The notes below the pieces were generated by a model, which saw only the letters and a list, made by a program, of their open reading frames with translations, was not told where the DNA came from and searched no databases. A stretch of 64,000 bases of DNA, taken from Physcomitrium patens (Eukaryota > Streptophyta > Bryopsida > Funariales > Funariaceae). Every line of letters begins with the position of its first letter. The first letter of the stretch is position 1. The position numbers and the translations under genes were made by a program. The stretch spans positions 11,912,786 to 11,976,785 of the forward strand of contig NC_037271.1 in the NCBI RefSeq assembly GCF_000002425.4, given 5' to 3'. Of the stretch, positions 35,178 through 44,875 are shown piece by piece.

Positions 35178-35920
35178 TGGATGCTACACCTACCAAAAGT
35201 GAAAATAGATTTGCAACTATTACAAATCTTCATGAGCTTGTCAACACTCTTAGAGTGTAAATCTCAAGTAATTCTAATATGAATCATAGAGGTACTATGC
35301 CTACACATATGGAAGAAGTTTAGAGTCTGTGGCAAGAAATTGTGCAATTGAAGGAAGCAAGTACATCAACCTCACAACCAAATTCAAGGAGTTTTGCTTC
35401 TACAAGTATGATGGGAAGAAGAATTAGTATGCTTATGAAATTTGATGGAACAAGATTAAAATTTGGAAGATTTTTACAACAAGTCAAGTTCTATCTATGG
35501 TTGCACACTTTTCAATATCCTGATGGATTTTCTTAAGTTAAATTCATAGGTGCACTTTTATCAGGAAGTGCTATCTTTTAATTAGCACTTATAATGAAAA
35601 AAGATTTGTCAGTCCTTTATGATTTGAATTCATTCCTAGAAAAGTTTATAATAATATTTGGAGAAAGTGATCAAAAACGAGTAGCAGAGATCAAACTCTT
35701 ATCTTTACAATAAGGATCATAATCAACCACTATATATGCTGCTGAATTCCATAACCTTGCTAGGAATGTGGACTCAAATGACAAAGCACTCCTTAATAAA
35801 TTTTGATATGGATTAAAAGATAGTATCAAAGATTTATTATTAATAATGCCAAAAATAAAATCTTTAGAATAATTTATTGCTTAAGCTATTGCATGTGACA
35901 ATTGATTATTTGAAAGGCGT
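35178..35920 (+). pseudogene. CHR2 gag, first part
   Basis: Starts MDATPTKSENRFATITNLHELVNTLRV and continues with a variable region (KEASTSTSQPNSRSFAS), then MKFDGTRLKFGRFLQQVKFYL, the capsid segment LSVLYDLNSFLEKFIIIFGESDQKRVAEIKLLSL, and CDN*LFERR, where it meets a solo LTR. It matches CHR4 gag (54,081-55,082) throughout. Stops are spread along the frame. Confidence 0.8.
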
Positions 35921-37604
35921 TGTTGTAATACGTGAAGTCTTGCTTAAGAATGCTCCGGGCACCTGGCTATGGAACGAAGAATGGAAATTGCAATAACAAA
36001 ATCCTAATTCTAATAGAATACTAAAAATTCTCTAATTAGACTATAATAATGCTAAGCAAGCTTAATCAAATTCAAAAAAACCTTAAAGAAATTTCAAACA
36101 AATAATAAGAATTCTTAAAGAAATATTAAAAAGAACACAAATATCACTCAAATACATCTCAATTTAATCTTAATTTAATTCTAATTAAAACCCTATTAAA
36201 CTTCATTCAAACTTTAGGCCTAAACTAATTGAATCTTAAATCCTAATCAAATCCTAAATCCTAAATCAAACCCTAAACAAACCTTAAATCAAATCCCAAT
36301 CAAATCCTAAATCAAATCCTAAATCCTAAATCAAATCCTAACCAAACCCTAAACTCTAAATTAAATCCTAACCAAATCATAAACCAAATCCTAATCCAAG
36401 TCCTAAATCCTAAACCGAATCCTAATCAAATCTTAAACCCTAAATCAAATCCTAATAAAATCTTAAATCATAATTAAACTCTAATCAAATCCTAAACTCT
36501 AAATAAAATCCTAACCAAACCTTAATCCATACCCTAAATCCTAAACCAAATCCTAACCAAATCCTAAACCCTAATAATTCCTATAACAGATTTAAACCTC
36601 AATAACTAATGAATAAACTTTCGATCTCAACTCAAATTTTGCACACTTCTAAAAAAATAAGTTAAAAACTAGCAAAAAAAATTGATAAGGATCAGAGTTA
36701 CCAAATTGACGATAACATCAAAAATGTACTCGGATATTGGCCAGCCTCCTTCTCCAATCTTGATGCCAATCTTCCAGAGCCAATATCTCTCCTTTGCACC
36801 ATTCGATTGATCTCAAAATTCTCATACACATAGAAAAATAAGTCTAATATCTTCTCACGTAAGTTTTACTCCAATCCAACAAATAAGTTGTAAGAAATCT
36901 CAAAAACTCCCACTAGACCTAAAATTCTACTTTCTAAGACCTTGACCCACTTAAACCTCAATATTCCTCAATTCAACCGTTAGATCAAGCTCAAATTTAC
37001 GACACATATTAAATACAACTATAACTATAAACCTACAAAATTTCACTTGTAGATCTATTACAAAACTCTTGAAATCATCCAAAATATAAATCCTATTTTA
37101 TTTCATAAAATCCAAGTCATCTAAAACAAACCTTGACTTTGCAAAGCTCTTACAAAGTCATAACAACTTCAAATCACCCAAAATCAATGTTTATAGAAAT
37201 CTTATTTAGTTTTCTATTAAAACTCATTCTCTGATCTCCAAAAGAACCCCGGAGTCGTCGTCGAGACTCGGTTTTGTGCCCTGAGGTCTGATTTCGACCC
37301 TGGTTCATAACCGGCCCTCTCTAGGTATCAATATCTAGTTTTTCTAAGTAACTTTTTTCTAGAATTTACTCTTAACTTCCTTCTAAAGATGCCTATATCA
37401 TTTATTTTTTCAATCTACTTTGATTTGCCTTACTTATTGTATTACAAAGTAAGTAGAAGTCACCTTCCTAAAAGGCAGCATTTCTACCCCTTTGACTATT
37501 AACTATATTTCTAAAATAATTTTTTTTAATACTTTGAACTAAGATCTCTTAAATTATAATAATCTCCACACTCTTTCACCTATTAATTGTATTACATCAT
37601 GACA
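35921..37604 (-). mobile_element. S-type solo LTR with telomere-like repeats, inserted in CHR2 gag
   Basis: CHR2 gag stops at LFERR (35,920) and resumes after this block. On the minus strand the block starts TGTCATGATGTAATAC and ends GTATTACAACA, with an internal layout like the S-family LTRs at 3,630 and 14,639 (compare the ACCTGGCTATGGA and ACCAGGTATCTAG blocks near one end). Its middle holds a long degenerate CCTAAAT-type repeat (36,180-36,590). I found no clean target duplication. Confidence 0.65.
36180..36590. repeat. Degenerate CCCTAAA-like repeat array
   Basis: Roughly 400 bases made of variants of CCTAAATCAAAT and ACCCTAAAC, with TCCTAA or CCCTAA returning about every 12-13 bases. 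This resembles, but does not exactly repeat, the plant telomere unit CCCTAAA. It lies inside an LTR, so it is an internal array and not a chromosome end. Confidence 0.8.
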
Positions 37605-37900
37605 ATGTCAAAATAAAGACTTGGCTGAAGAAGAACAAGTCACGTAATGGTGGTAGCTTCTAAGTTTTTTGAAACATATTTATCAAAGCTAGAATCAATA
37701 CAAATTGATACAATATATTTTAAAATTCTTATAGAGCAAAAAAAGACTCAATGTCGCCAAGAGAGTTTGTATTTGTATTGTAGAGAAGCTAAGCACACTG
37801 CTCAATATTGTCCAAAGAAGCAACACAATTACAAAATGAAGAGCACAATTATCAAAAAAGATAATGTGTCAAAAAATGAGTTTTTTCAGCTACAATAGAG
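37605..37900 (+). pseudogene. CHR2 gag, nucleocapsid part
   Basis: Reads IQIDTIYFKILIEQKKTQCRQESLYLYCREAKHTAQYCPKK. The zinc knuckle lacks its first Cys (Tyr in LYLYC), as does CHR4 at 54,200. In the fragment at 640 the first Cys is present and the second is Tyr, so the ancestor probably had both. Confidence 0.75.
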
Positions 37901-38300
37901 ACCGTGCAGTTGGAATCACATGCAATACCTAGTAAAGGTCATGTTCTCTCTTTAGATCCCTCATCTTGTTTTGTAATAGATGTACATTTAAGACCTAAAA
38001 TTACAAAGTCCTTGTTTTATTAGATTCACGAGCCTCAGTGTACTCTATAAACGAAGATTTTGTCAAAAATCAGAAAACACCTTTGGTATAAAAAAAAAAT
38101 TAAATCTATCCATGTAGAAGTCATAGATGGTCATTCAATATCTTCTAGAAATATTATCCAAGAGACTGTTCTTTTAGATGTAACAATTAAAGATCATAAA
38201 AGCATAATAGTATTAAATATAATAAGATCTCTCTCCAATTGGTTATTTTAGGATTATTGTGGCTAGAAAAATATAATCCTCAAATAGATTGGATTTCTTG
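37901..38300 (+). pseudogene. CHR2 aspartic protease
   Basis: LLDSRASVYSINEDFVKN (38,020-38,070) with DSR at the active site, VEVIDGHSISS, then IIVLNIIRSLSNW, matching the CHR4 protease block by block. A frame shift falls near 38,080 in an A-rich run. Confidence 0.75.
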
Positions 38301-38559
38301 AAATCTTAAATTTTTTGATAGTATAATTCAAGATCAAATTAGTAAAATAGAAGTACAAAAGTCTACTACATCCAAACCTTTATTGAGAGGTGTGAGAGCT
38401 TTCATGCATGCTGAAAAAGAAGGATCATCTTTTGTTATATATGCTATGCATATTTCTAATGGTGAAAAAATATCAAGTGGTATTCCTAGCTAATATGAAG
38501 AATTCTAAGACTTTTTTCAAAAGAAAAATGTAGATATTCTTCTAGAGCATTGACCTTAT

Positions 38560-39890
38560 GATTGTTCAATTGATTTATAAGAAGGAGTTCAACTACCATT
38601 TGGACCAATCTATAGCTTATTGTAGAATGATTTGGCTGCATTAAAGGAATACATTGATGAAAACTTCGCAAAAAACTTCATACTCCATTCTAAATCCCTA
38701 GCCGAAGCTCCTATCTTATTTGTAAAGAAGAAAGATGGATCTCTACAAATGTGTATAGATTATCGAAGACTCAAAAAGATCACTATCAAAAATAGATATC
38801 CTTTACCTTTGATTTCAGATCTTCTTGGTCAACTTAATCAAAGAAAGATCTATATTAAAATAGATCTATGAAGAGCATACAACTTAGTTCATATCAAAGA
38901 AAGAGATGAATAGAAGATTATTTTTTGAACTATGTATAGATATTTTGAATATAATGTCATGCCTTTTAGACTCACAAATGCACCAGCTACTTTTCAACAT
39001 CTTATAAATGATGTTTTTTGTAAATTTTTAGATGATTTTGTGATTTGTTATTTAATCAACATTCTAATCTATTTTAAGAATACCTAAAAATATGAACTTC
39101 ATCTTTGTTATGTATTACAGAAACTTAGAGATGCAAGATTATATGTCAAGTTAGAAAAGTGTGTATTCCACACTACTCAAGTTGAATTTTTAGGATACAT
39201 CATTTCCAACAAAAGGCTTATAATGGATCCTAACAAGGTCCAAACTATCATAGATTAGAAGATTTCAAGAACAGTACGAGAGGTGCAATGCTTTTTTAAC
39301 TTTACAAATTACTACCAAATCTTCATCAAAAACTTTTCTCAAGTTGTGGCTCCACTTATATATTTGACTTATAAAGAAAAATTTGAGTAGAATAAAGAAG
39401 CAAAAGTATAATTTGATAGTTTAAAGAAAGAATTTACTTTTGTACCAATCTTGTATCACGTCAACTTTTTCAAGGTATTTTTTATGGAAATAGATATGTT
39501 ACACTTTGCTATAGGTATCGTGTTGTCACAAATGGGAACAGATGATAAATTCCATCGAGTAGCTTTTTATTCCAAAAAATTTTCAGCAGCCAAAGTTAAT
39601 TATGAGATCTATGATAAAGAGCTCCTTGTAATCGTGGATTGATTTCAAAAATGGTGTCATTATCAAGAAGGTGCTTTAAGTCTAGTTACTATATATACGG
39701 ATCATAAGAATCTCAAGTACTTCATGTCACCACGTGTTTTGAATAGTCGTCAAGTCCATTAGAATATGTCTTTATTGAGATTCAATTTCAAGTTCACTTA
39801 TCAATCCAAAAAATAATAAGATCTATCAGACACCCTTTTTAGACATTCTTTTCTTGCACCAAAAGAAGGAGATATATCTTTTAATCAATA
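38560..39890 (+). pseudogene. CHR2 reverse transcriptase-RNase H
   Basis: Fingers: [55 protein letters not shown] (38,640-38,820). Palm: VMPFRLTNAPATFQHL, and the catalytic segment FVICYLINILIYF (39,040), so both catalytic Asp residues of YLDD are changed. RNase H: FFMEIDMLHFAIGIVLSQM (39,480), FHRVAFYSKKFSAAKVNYEIYDKELLVIVD and TIYTDHKNLKYFMSPRVLN. Stops are scattered; several fit C-to-T or G-to-A change. Confidence 0.85.
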
Positions 39891-40542
39891 AAGAATAATT
39901 TTCTTGAAGTTCAAGCATTTTGATCTCTAACGACCATTAAAATCAACATTGACTATTGATTCAACTTTTATCAAGAAAATCTAATTAAGTATGTCCTCTG
40001 ATCCTATTATTCATGATATCAAAGATCTTTCTTCTAAGTCTCATGGTATTTCAAAGTTTGAGTTCAAAAAAAATAAAAGATAATGAATATTTTATAAAAG
40101 ATTTAGCAAATCATTTATGAGAGCTATATGCAACAATGAAGTTACAATTAAAAGAAGATCAAGGACATCAAAAGACTAACACAGATGCTTATCGCAAGAA
40201 GCAACCACAATTCAATATAGGTGACAAGTTATGCTTATTTCATTGCAATATCAAGACTACTCATTTTTGTGATAAGTTGGACTATCGTAGGCTAGGACCT
40301 TTTTCTATTTATGAACATATCAATCATGTTGCTTATTGATTACATCTACCGGAGTCTATGAAGATCCACCCTATATTTCATGTGTTCCTTCTTAAGCCAT
40401 ATAAGACGGTGAATATTTTAGAAAAAAGACAAATGCCACCTCTTCGAATACAAAGAAATAATAATTAAGAGTTTTAAGTAGAAGAAGTCTAAGACTCAAG
40501 GAGATGCCAAAATGGGTTCGAATATTTTATTCATTGGCGTAG
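39891..40542 (+). pseudogene. CHR2 integrase remnant and first half of chromodomain
   Basis: After RNase H the usual zinc region and catalytic core of integrase are missing. The sequence passes near 40,112 straight into the post-core region: MKLQLKEDQGHQKTNTDAYRKKQPQFNIGD, LDYRRLGPFSIYEHINHVAY, LPESMKIHPIFHVFLLKPYK. It ends NGFEYFIHWR, the start of a chromodomain, at the GYP5 LTR. Chromodomains guide integration by binding histone marks. Confidence 0.8.
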
Positions 40543-41790
40543 TGTCATACAGTAATTACTTATAGTATGTAAAAATTAATCAAAACATATAATATGTTTG
40601 TAAGTCTTGATGTAGATTAGAGTGGTTAATAAATAAATTTAAAGAAAATTGATATAAAGAAATTTATTTGGAGATTTATCTATTTTGATTATAGTATTTA
40701 TATTATATAGGATTTAGATATTTAGTATAAAGCTTAAGAGAAGGTTGGAGCCTAAAGAAGAAAATCTTAAGTAATAGGAGGCTTATTGGAAGGGATGAAA
40801 GCAAGGTATGATTGGATGAAGGCAAAGAATGGGAAACTTCATTCCTATTGGTTGAAGGCCATGCCCAATGGGCTTCAAGGAGGCTGCCCGAGGCCTTATT
40901 AGGAATTAGGGTTTTTCTTTCGAATTCATTCGAGCTTTGGAGGCTAGAATCAGCAAGTTTAGGATTTTGAGTATAATTTGGATGAAGAGTTTGTGTGATT
41001 TTGAGTTTTTATGAAGGAGATATAGGTGTTCAAAGTTAAGGTGTTTATTTAAGACATATTGTTACTCTTTTGAGGATACGAGGAGTTGTACATTAGCTTT
41101 TGAAGATTGAAAGGTGCGGCTACAACTTCAATTTTAAGGCCTGCATCTTTTATAAAGGAATTGTTGCTTTTGAAGTTTATGTGAAGGAGTTATAAGAAGT
41201 TGAAGGTAGAGCTTTCAAATCAAAGGCAATAAGTAAGTGGTTTTGTTTATAGTAATAGTTGGAGCCATAACTTGAGTTTTCAGACAAATTTTTGGCTCAA
41301 ATTTTTTAGAGAAATATAATATTTTGTATTAAGAAGCTATACATATAAATTTCGTGGTATTTCAGCTTATATTTTGTGACATATGAAAAGAAATGCATGT
41401 AGGTATATAAAGACAAGGGTTTGAAGCGACTGTTAGGATTTTCAAGATATCTCAAGATCTGCAATGAATTTGCAATTGAAATTTGTTATAGACGTTAATA
41501 AGAGTACATCAGTACCTCATGTAAATTTGAATTTGTTTGGACAATCGGATTAGGAGATATGAGGTGTTGAAGTTCGAAAAAATTTCCACATAAGTATATA
41601 CAAGGTTTTAGAGGATTTTATCATATTTTGAGTGTTGATGGATACTTGAGGCTTGTGTATTTGGTGTAATTGCTCAAAAGCAAAAATTTATATATAAACT
41701 TAGGGCTTTTCTTATTTTGAAGCTTTATTGAACAATTAGTGATAGCCAAAAGTCCAGCGTTTCTTGAGGCAAATTCTCTCTATCCCGACA
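40543..41790 (+). repeat. GYP5 5' LTR
   Basis: 1,248 bp, from TGTCATACAG to ATCCCGACA. Its last 360 bp match 55,808-56,167. Parts of the middle (GGGCTTCAAGGAGGCTGCCC, 40,859) match the S-family solo LTRs, so the two LTR families are related. A primer site is expected after it: TGGTGCTTCCACTAAGAG at 41,794. I cannot assign this to a tRNA with confidence. Confidence 0.85.
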
Positions 41791-41845
41791 TATTGGTGCT
41801 TCCACTAAGAGAGCCTTAAGGCACTAATTTTTTCAACAAGTTGAA

Positions 41846-42541
41846 ATGGAGGATCAAAATCTAGGGTTTGGATTATCAAGAGTGGGTGCCCATGATTTAT
41901 TGAGGGCATTTTCTCAATTTATGGAAGAAAGGTAACAGGTGTATAGAGAGGATAGGAACACTACTAAGGCCTTATAAGTAGTAGTAGACAAATTTGAAAG
42001 GTTTGATGGGAAGAATATCACCAAGTTCTTAAGGATTTACACATGTGAAATGGAAGTGCATGAAGTTTCAAAAATGAAGATGATTACCACCTTTGATTTG
42101 GAAGTGGTACCAAAAATCAGAGAAAGGGTGCAAGTGTTACATACTGAGACTATATCATGGAAGAAATTTGAAGAACTCTTGAAAGATGAATTTTTTGAAA
42201 AAGATTCAGAAAGAATGACAAAAAAGAATTTTTTAGAGTAGCTTGAGCAAAGGCTAAGGAATCAATTAGCTCCAAATGAATTAATCAACAAATTTGAGAC
42301 CAAATTTGAGTAATTACCATGGTAAGAGAGATAGCTCTTTGAAACAAGAAAAACTGGATTATTTTTATAAGCAGCTGATGAATATTTTGAAGACAAGATT
42401 TTCTTTTATCTAGCAGATAAGACATCTTAGAGTGGTTTTACAAATAATTGGAAGCTAGTAAAAGAGACAATGGGACTTTGGGCTAAACAACAGAAGATTA
42501 AGACTCATGGTTTAATATCTAGATTAAAACCAGTGCCTACA
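41846..42541 (+). pseudogene. GYP5 gag
   Basis: Begins MEDQNLGFGLSRVGAHDLLRAF. The best block is DKFERFDGKNITKFLRIYTCEMEVHEVSKMKMI and SWKKFEELLKDEFFEKDSERMTKKNFLE, clearly related to GYP6 gag at 45,060-45,310. Stops at 42,239 and 42,310 read as CAA/CAG to TAG or TAA. It is cut at 42,541 by the CHR4 LTR. Confidence 0.8.
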
Positions 42542-42939
42542 TGATAAGGACATAGTCCTTAGAACCTTCTAGAGACAAGTTTCTAGAACCTTCTAGAAGC
42601 AAGTCTCTGGAACCTTCTAGAAGCTTCTTAGTTGATAAAAGATGTTAGGGACATAATCCTTAGAATCTTCTAGAGATAAGTTTTTAGAACCTTCTAGAAG
42701 AAGGTCTCTGGAACCTTCTAGAAGCTTCTCAGTTGGTAGAAGTTACTTGAGAAGCTTTCTAAATAGAAATATATATTGGAATCGACGCTGAAGAGTTCTT
42801 CAGTCTCGACAGCACATCTCTTGGAGCTCTAGCTCACCTCTTTCGTATTGTTCTTGTATTCATCTGATTAATCTAGTTCTTGCAAGTTCTTCTTAAACTT
42901 CTTATTAGATCTCGAGTCTGTATTTCTGTGTCCCTAACA
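42542..42939 (+). repeat. CHR4a 5' LTR with heat-shock element array
   Basis: 398 bp from TGATAAGGACATAG (decayed TGTTAGGGACATAG) to TGTCCCTAACA. The first 101 bases are tandemly repeated (second unit from 42,643). A TATA-like AATATATATTGG lies at about 42,768. The reverse-oriented partner is at 55,387-55,807. The terminal inverted match TGTTAGGGACA..TGTCCCTAACA sets the ends. Confidence 0.85.
42561..42728 (+). promoter_or_regulatory. Array of perfect heat-shock elements in CHR4a LTR
   Basis: Heat-shock factors bind alternating GAA/TTC units at 5-base steps. Perfect four-unit sites are at 42,581-42,598 (TTCTAGAACCTTCTAGAA), 42,610-42,627 and 42,711-42,728, and a perfect three-unit site at 42,687-42,699. 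Two-unit sites lie at 42,562-42,569 and 42,663-42,670. They lie about 40-200 bases upstream of the TATA-like sequence, in the right place for an enhancer. Function is inferred. Confidence 0.8.
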
Positions 42940-43219
42940 GTTTGTTGAGACTTCACTCACCTCAGATATCAGAGTTAGTTTCTTCCTTATTAGAGTCCGG
43001 ATTATCCCTCTACTTGGAAGTGTACTAGCACTTTAGAGGTTGCGGATTACCCTCCTCTAAACTGATACTTCTTTTGTTACAATATTGGAGTCTTATTCTT
43101 CTTGGAGAGAGTGGATTACCTCTTTTCTTGAAGCTCCTAAGGCATTTTAGAGGTTGTGGAGTATCCCCCTCTAAACCAATATTGTCTTCTTGTAGAGTCA
43201 TTTCTGTCCTTCTCTTAGA
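42940..43219 (+). promoter_or_regulatory. CHR4a leader with four GGATTA-type repeats
   Basis: Untranslated leader between LTR and gag. Units GGATTATCCCTC (42,990), GGATTACCCTCC (43,044), GGATTACCTC (43,112) and GGAGTATCCCCC (43,158) recur at 46-68 base spacing. Two sit in clear hairpins: 43,032-43,061 (TTTAGAGG pairs with CCTCTAAA) and 43,146-43,175. A TATCAGAG near 42,968 recalls the initiator-Met primer site of many plant elements, but it lies about 25 bases from the LTR end. Confidence 0.65.
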
Positions 43220-43442
43220 ATGGCCGGAGGCCAAGACATTAGTATGACAAAAAGTTCGGAGTCCAAGTTCGATGCTATCATGAATGCCCTCGCTACGTTA
43301 TCACAAAGAGCTGCAGAGATGGAAGGAGTCGTGGCAAGGCTTCATAATGATGGAACATTTGGGATGGCACAATCTAGATTGAACCAGCCTCAAACTTCTG
43401 CACTTGGAGAAGCAACTTTGCCTCAGGTTCGATAAGCACCGC
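43220..43442 (+). pseudogene. CHR4a gag, N-terminal fragment
   Basis: Starts at ATG 43,220 (MAGGQDISM) and reads SKFDAIMNALATLSQRAAEMEGVVARLHND, probably helical or coiled-coil, then TLGEATLPQVR-like residues and a TAA (CAA in the partner). It is nearly identical to the start of CHR4b gag (55,082 leftwards). It is cut at 43,442 by GYP6. Confidence 0.85.
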
Positions 43443-44804
43443 TGTCGTGTTGTAACACGAGTATACAGTGAAAATAAAAAGAAAAAAAAGAAGAAGAGGA
43501 ATTTTATTAATATTCAGTTATCTCGAATATTGGGAGCATCGACCAACTCCAGTACAAATACTGAGTGGTCAGGTTCAGTCACTCCGTTACAGTCAGTCGG
43601 GGCATACTGAAATGCTCCGTTTGATTCCAATAACGGGAGTCAGCAGGAAGAGAAGGACCAATTCACACAACGGGTTTGAAGAGCCAATTGGATCCAATTT
43701 CGAGAATCCAATCCGAGTCCTCTTACCCAATATGAGACCTGTATTGGTGGGGCAACCCAATGCAGTCTAGTTACGGGATAATCTAGGTCTTACTACGGGC
43801 CTCAGCCAGTCTGACGCGAAGACCAATTTGACCCAATTATGTGAGCATCCAGGTTACTACGGGCATCTTTCCCAATATGGGACCTGAATTGGTCGGGCGA
43901 CTCAATGTGGTCCCGATTACGGGATTTCGATTCTGTTTTGGGCTGTCCTATTCTCTGTGCCATTTCAGGGAACGTTGTTTATGGTAAATGGATCTCTTAA
44001 AGGTAAAAACAGAGGAGAAGGCCTTGATGACGTGAGCCAATTTCGGATCTAAGCTCTGACAGCGGGAGCCAATTCCGGATCTAAGATGGAAGATTGAAGA
44101 AATTCAGAGGATAAGGTTAGGGGAGAATATAGTTTAAGGATGGAGGGAGGTTTTTGTTTTTTTCAGGGGAATCGGGAGGGGAGCTAGTTTTCAAGCTTCT
44201 GCAAGGTTACCAGTTCGGTTTTTTCATTGGAGGGTTTTGAAGATCAAGGGAATTAGAGAGAGGGAGCTTCATGCTTCGGGTCGGGGAAGGAAAGACATAG
44301 AATTTGGATTATTCTTTTTCGTAGAGTTTTGGGAAGATTGAGGCAATCGGTGCTGAAGTCAGTGTTGTAATGGTGAATTGGGATTTTTAAATGAAGTGGA
44401 TTTGAATACTCTTGACTGTTTTGTAAAATCGAGTTACGTCTGTGATTGAAGGATTAAAGGGGTGTCTATAGGATTGAGTATGCGGAGTGAATGAAATTTA
44501 TTAGGTTAATCTAACAGGACAGTCAGTGGATACAAGATCGTAAGTACAAAGGGGTATTGAAGATTAACAGTTTGGGTTGTTCGGGGTTCTCTGTAACGTC
44601 TAGAGACCTATCGGCTGGGGCAAAAAAAAAGACTTCGACAAGCAATCGAAGAGCATCCGTATAGATTTACGGTACATTGTTGCAGTCGTTTATATTCGAG
44701 CAGTCAAAAACTAATAGACTGCTTGACTATCGGCGAATCTCCATACTACCTTCTACAGCCAGACGTCCGGCGCGTTCTCGAGCAGGAAAGCACATAATAC
44801 GATA
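43443..44804 (+). repeat. GYP6 5' LTR
   Basis: 1,362 bp from TGTCGTGTTGTAACACGAG to AATACGATA. U3 contains a 100-codon open stretch (43,468-43,770), conserved in the 3' LTR (partly, 50,667-50,885). Its second half resembles the TAT2 gag-protease linker. The terminal CA has become TA. Confidence 0.9.
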
Positions 44805-44808
44805 TAAG

Positions 44809-44824
44809 TGGTGAACCCGACGTG
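44809..44824 (+). promoter_or_regulatory. GYP6 primer-binding site
   Basis: TGGTGAACCCGACGTG begins four bases after the LTR. It starts TGG as a primer site must, and differs from the tRNA-Asp type of the TAT elements. I do not assign the tRNA. Confidence 0.6.
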
Positions 44825-44875
44825 AAAGCTTGAGGTGGAAGGTATTGGATTTCGGTTGATTTTATCTTTATTTTT

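Noticed and set aside
36180..36590. A chromosome end
   Set aside because: The CCCTAAA-like repeats are degenerate and CHR2 gag continues on both sides of the block.
42780..42830. Transfer RNA or small RNA gene in the CHR4 LTR
   Set aside because: Short complementary stretches around AAGAGTTCTTCAG are present but no cloverleaf or internal promoter boxes can be drawn.
43468..43770. An independent gene in the GYP6 LTR
   Set aside because: It lies in U3, is repeated in the 3' LTR with frame breaks, and its best match is a TAT gag-protease linker; more likely captured sequence than a working gene.
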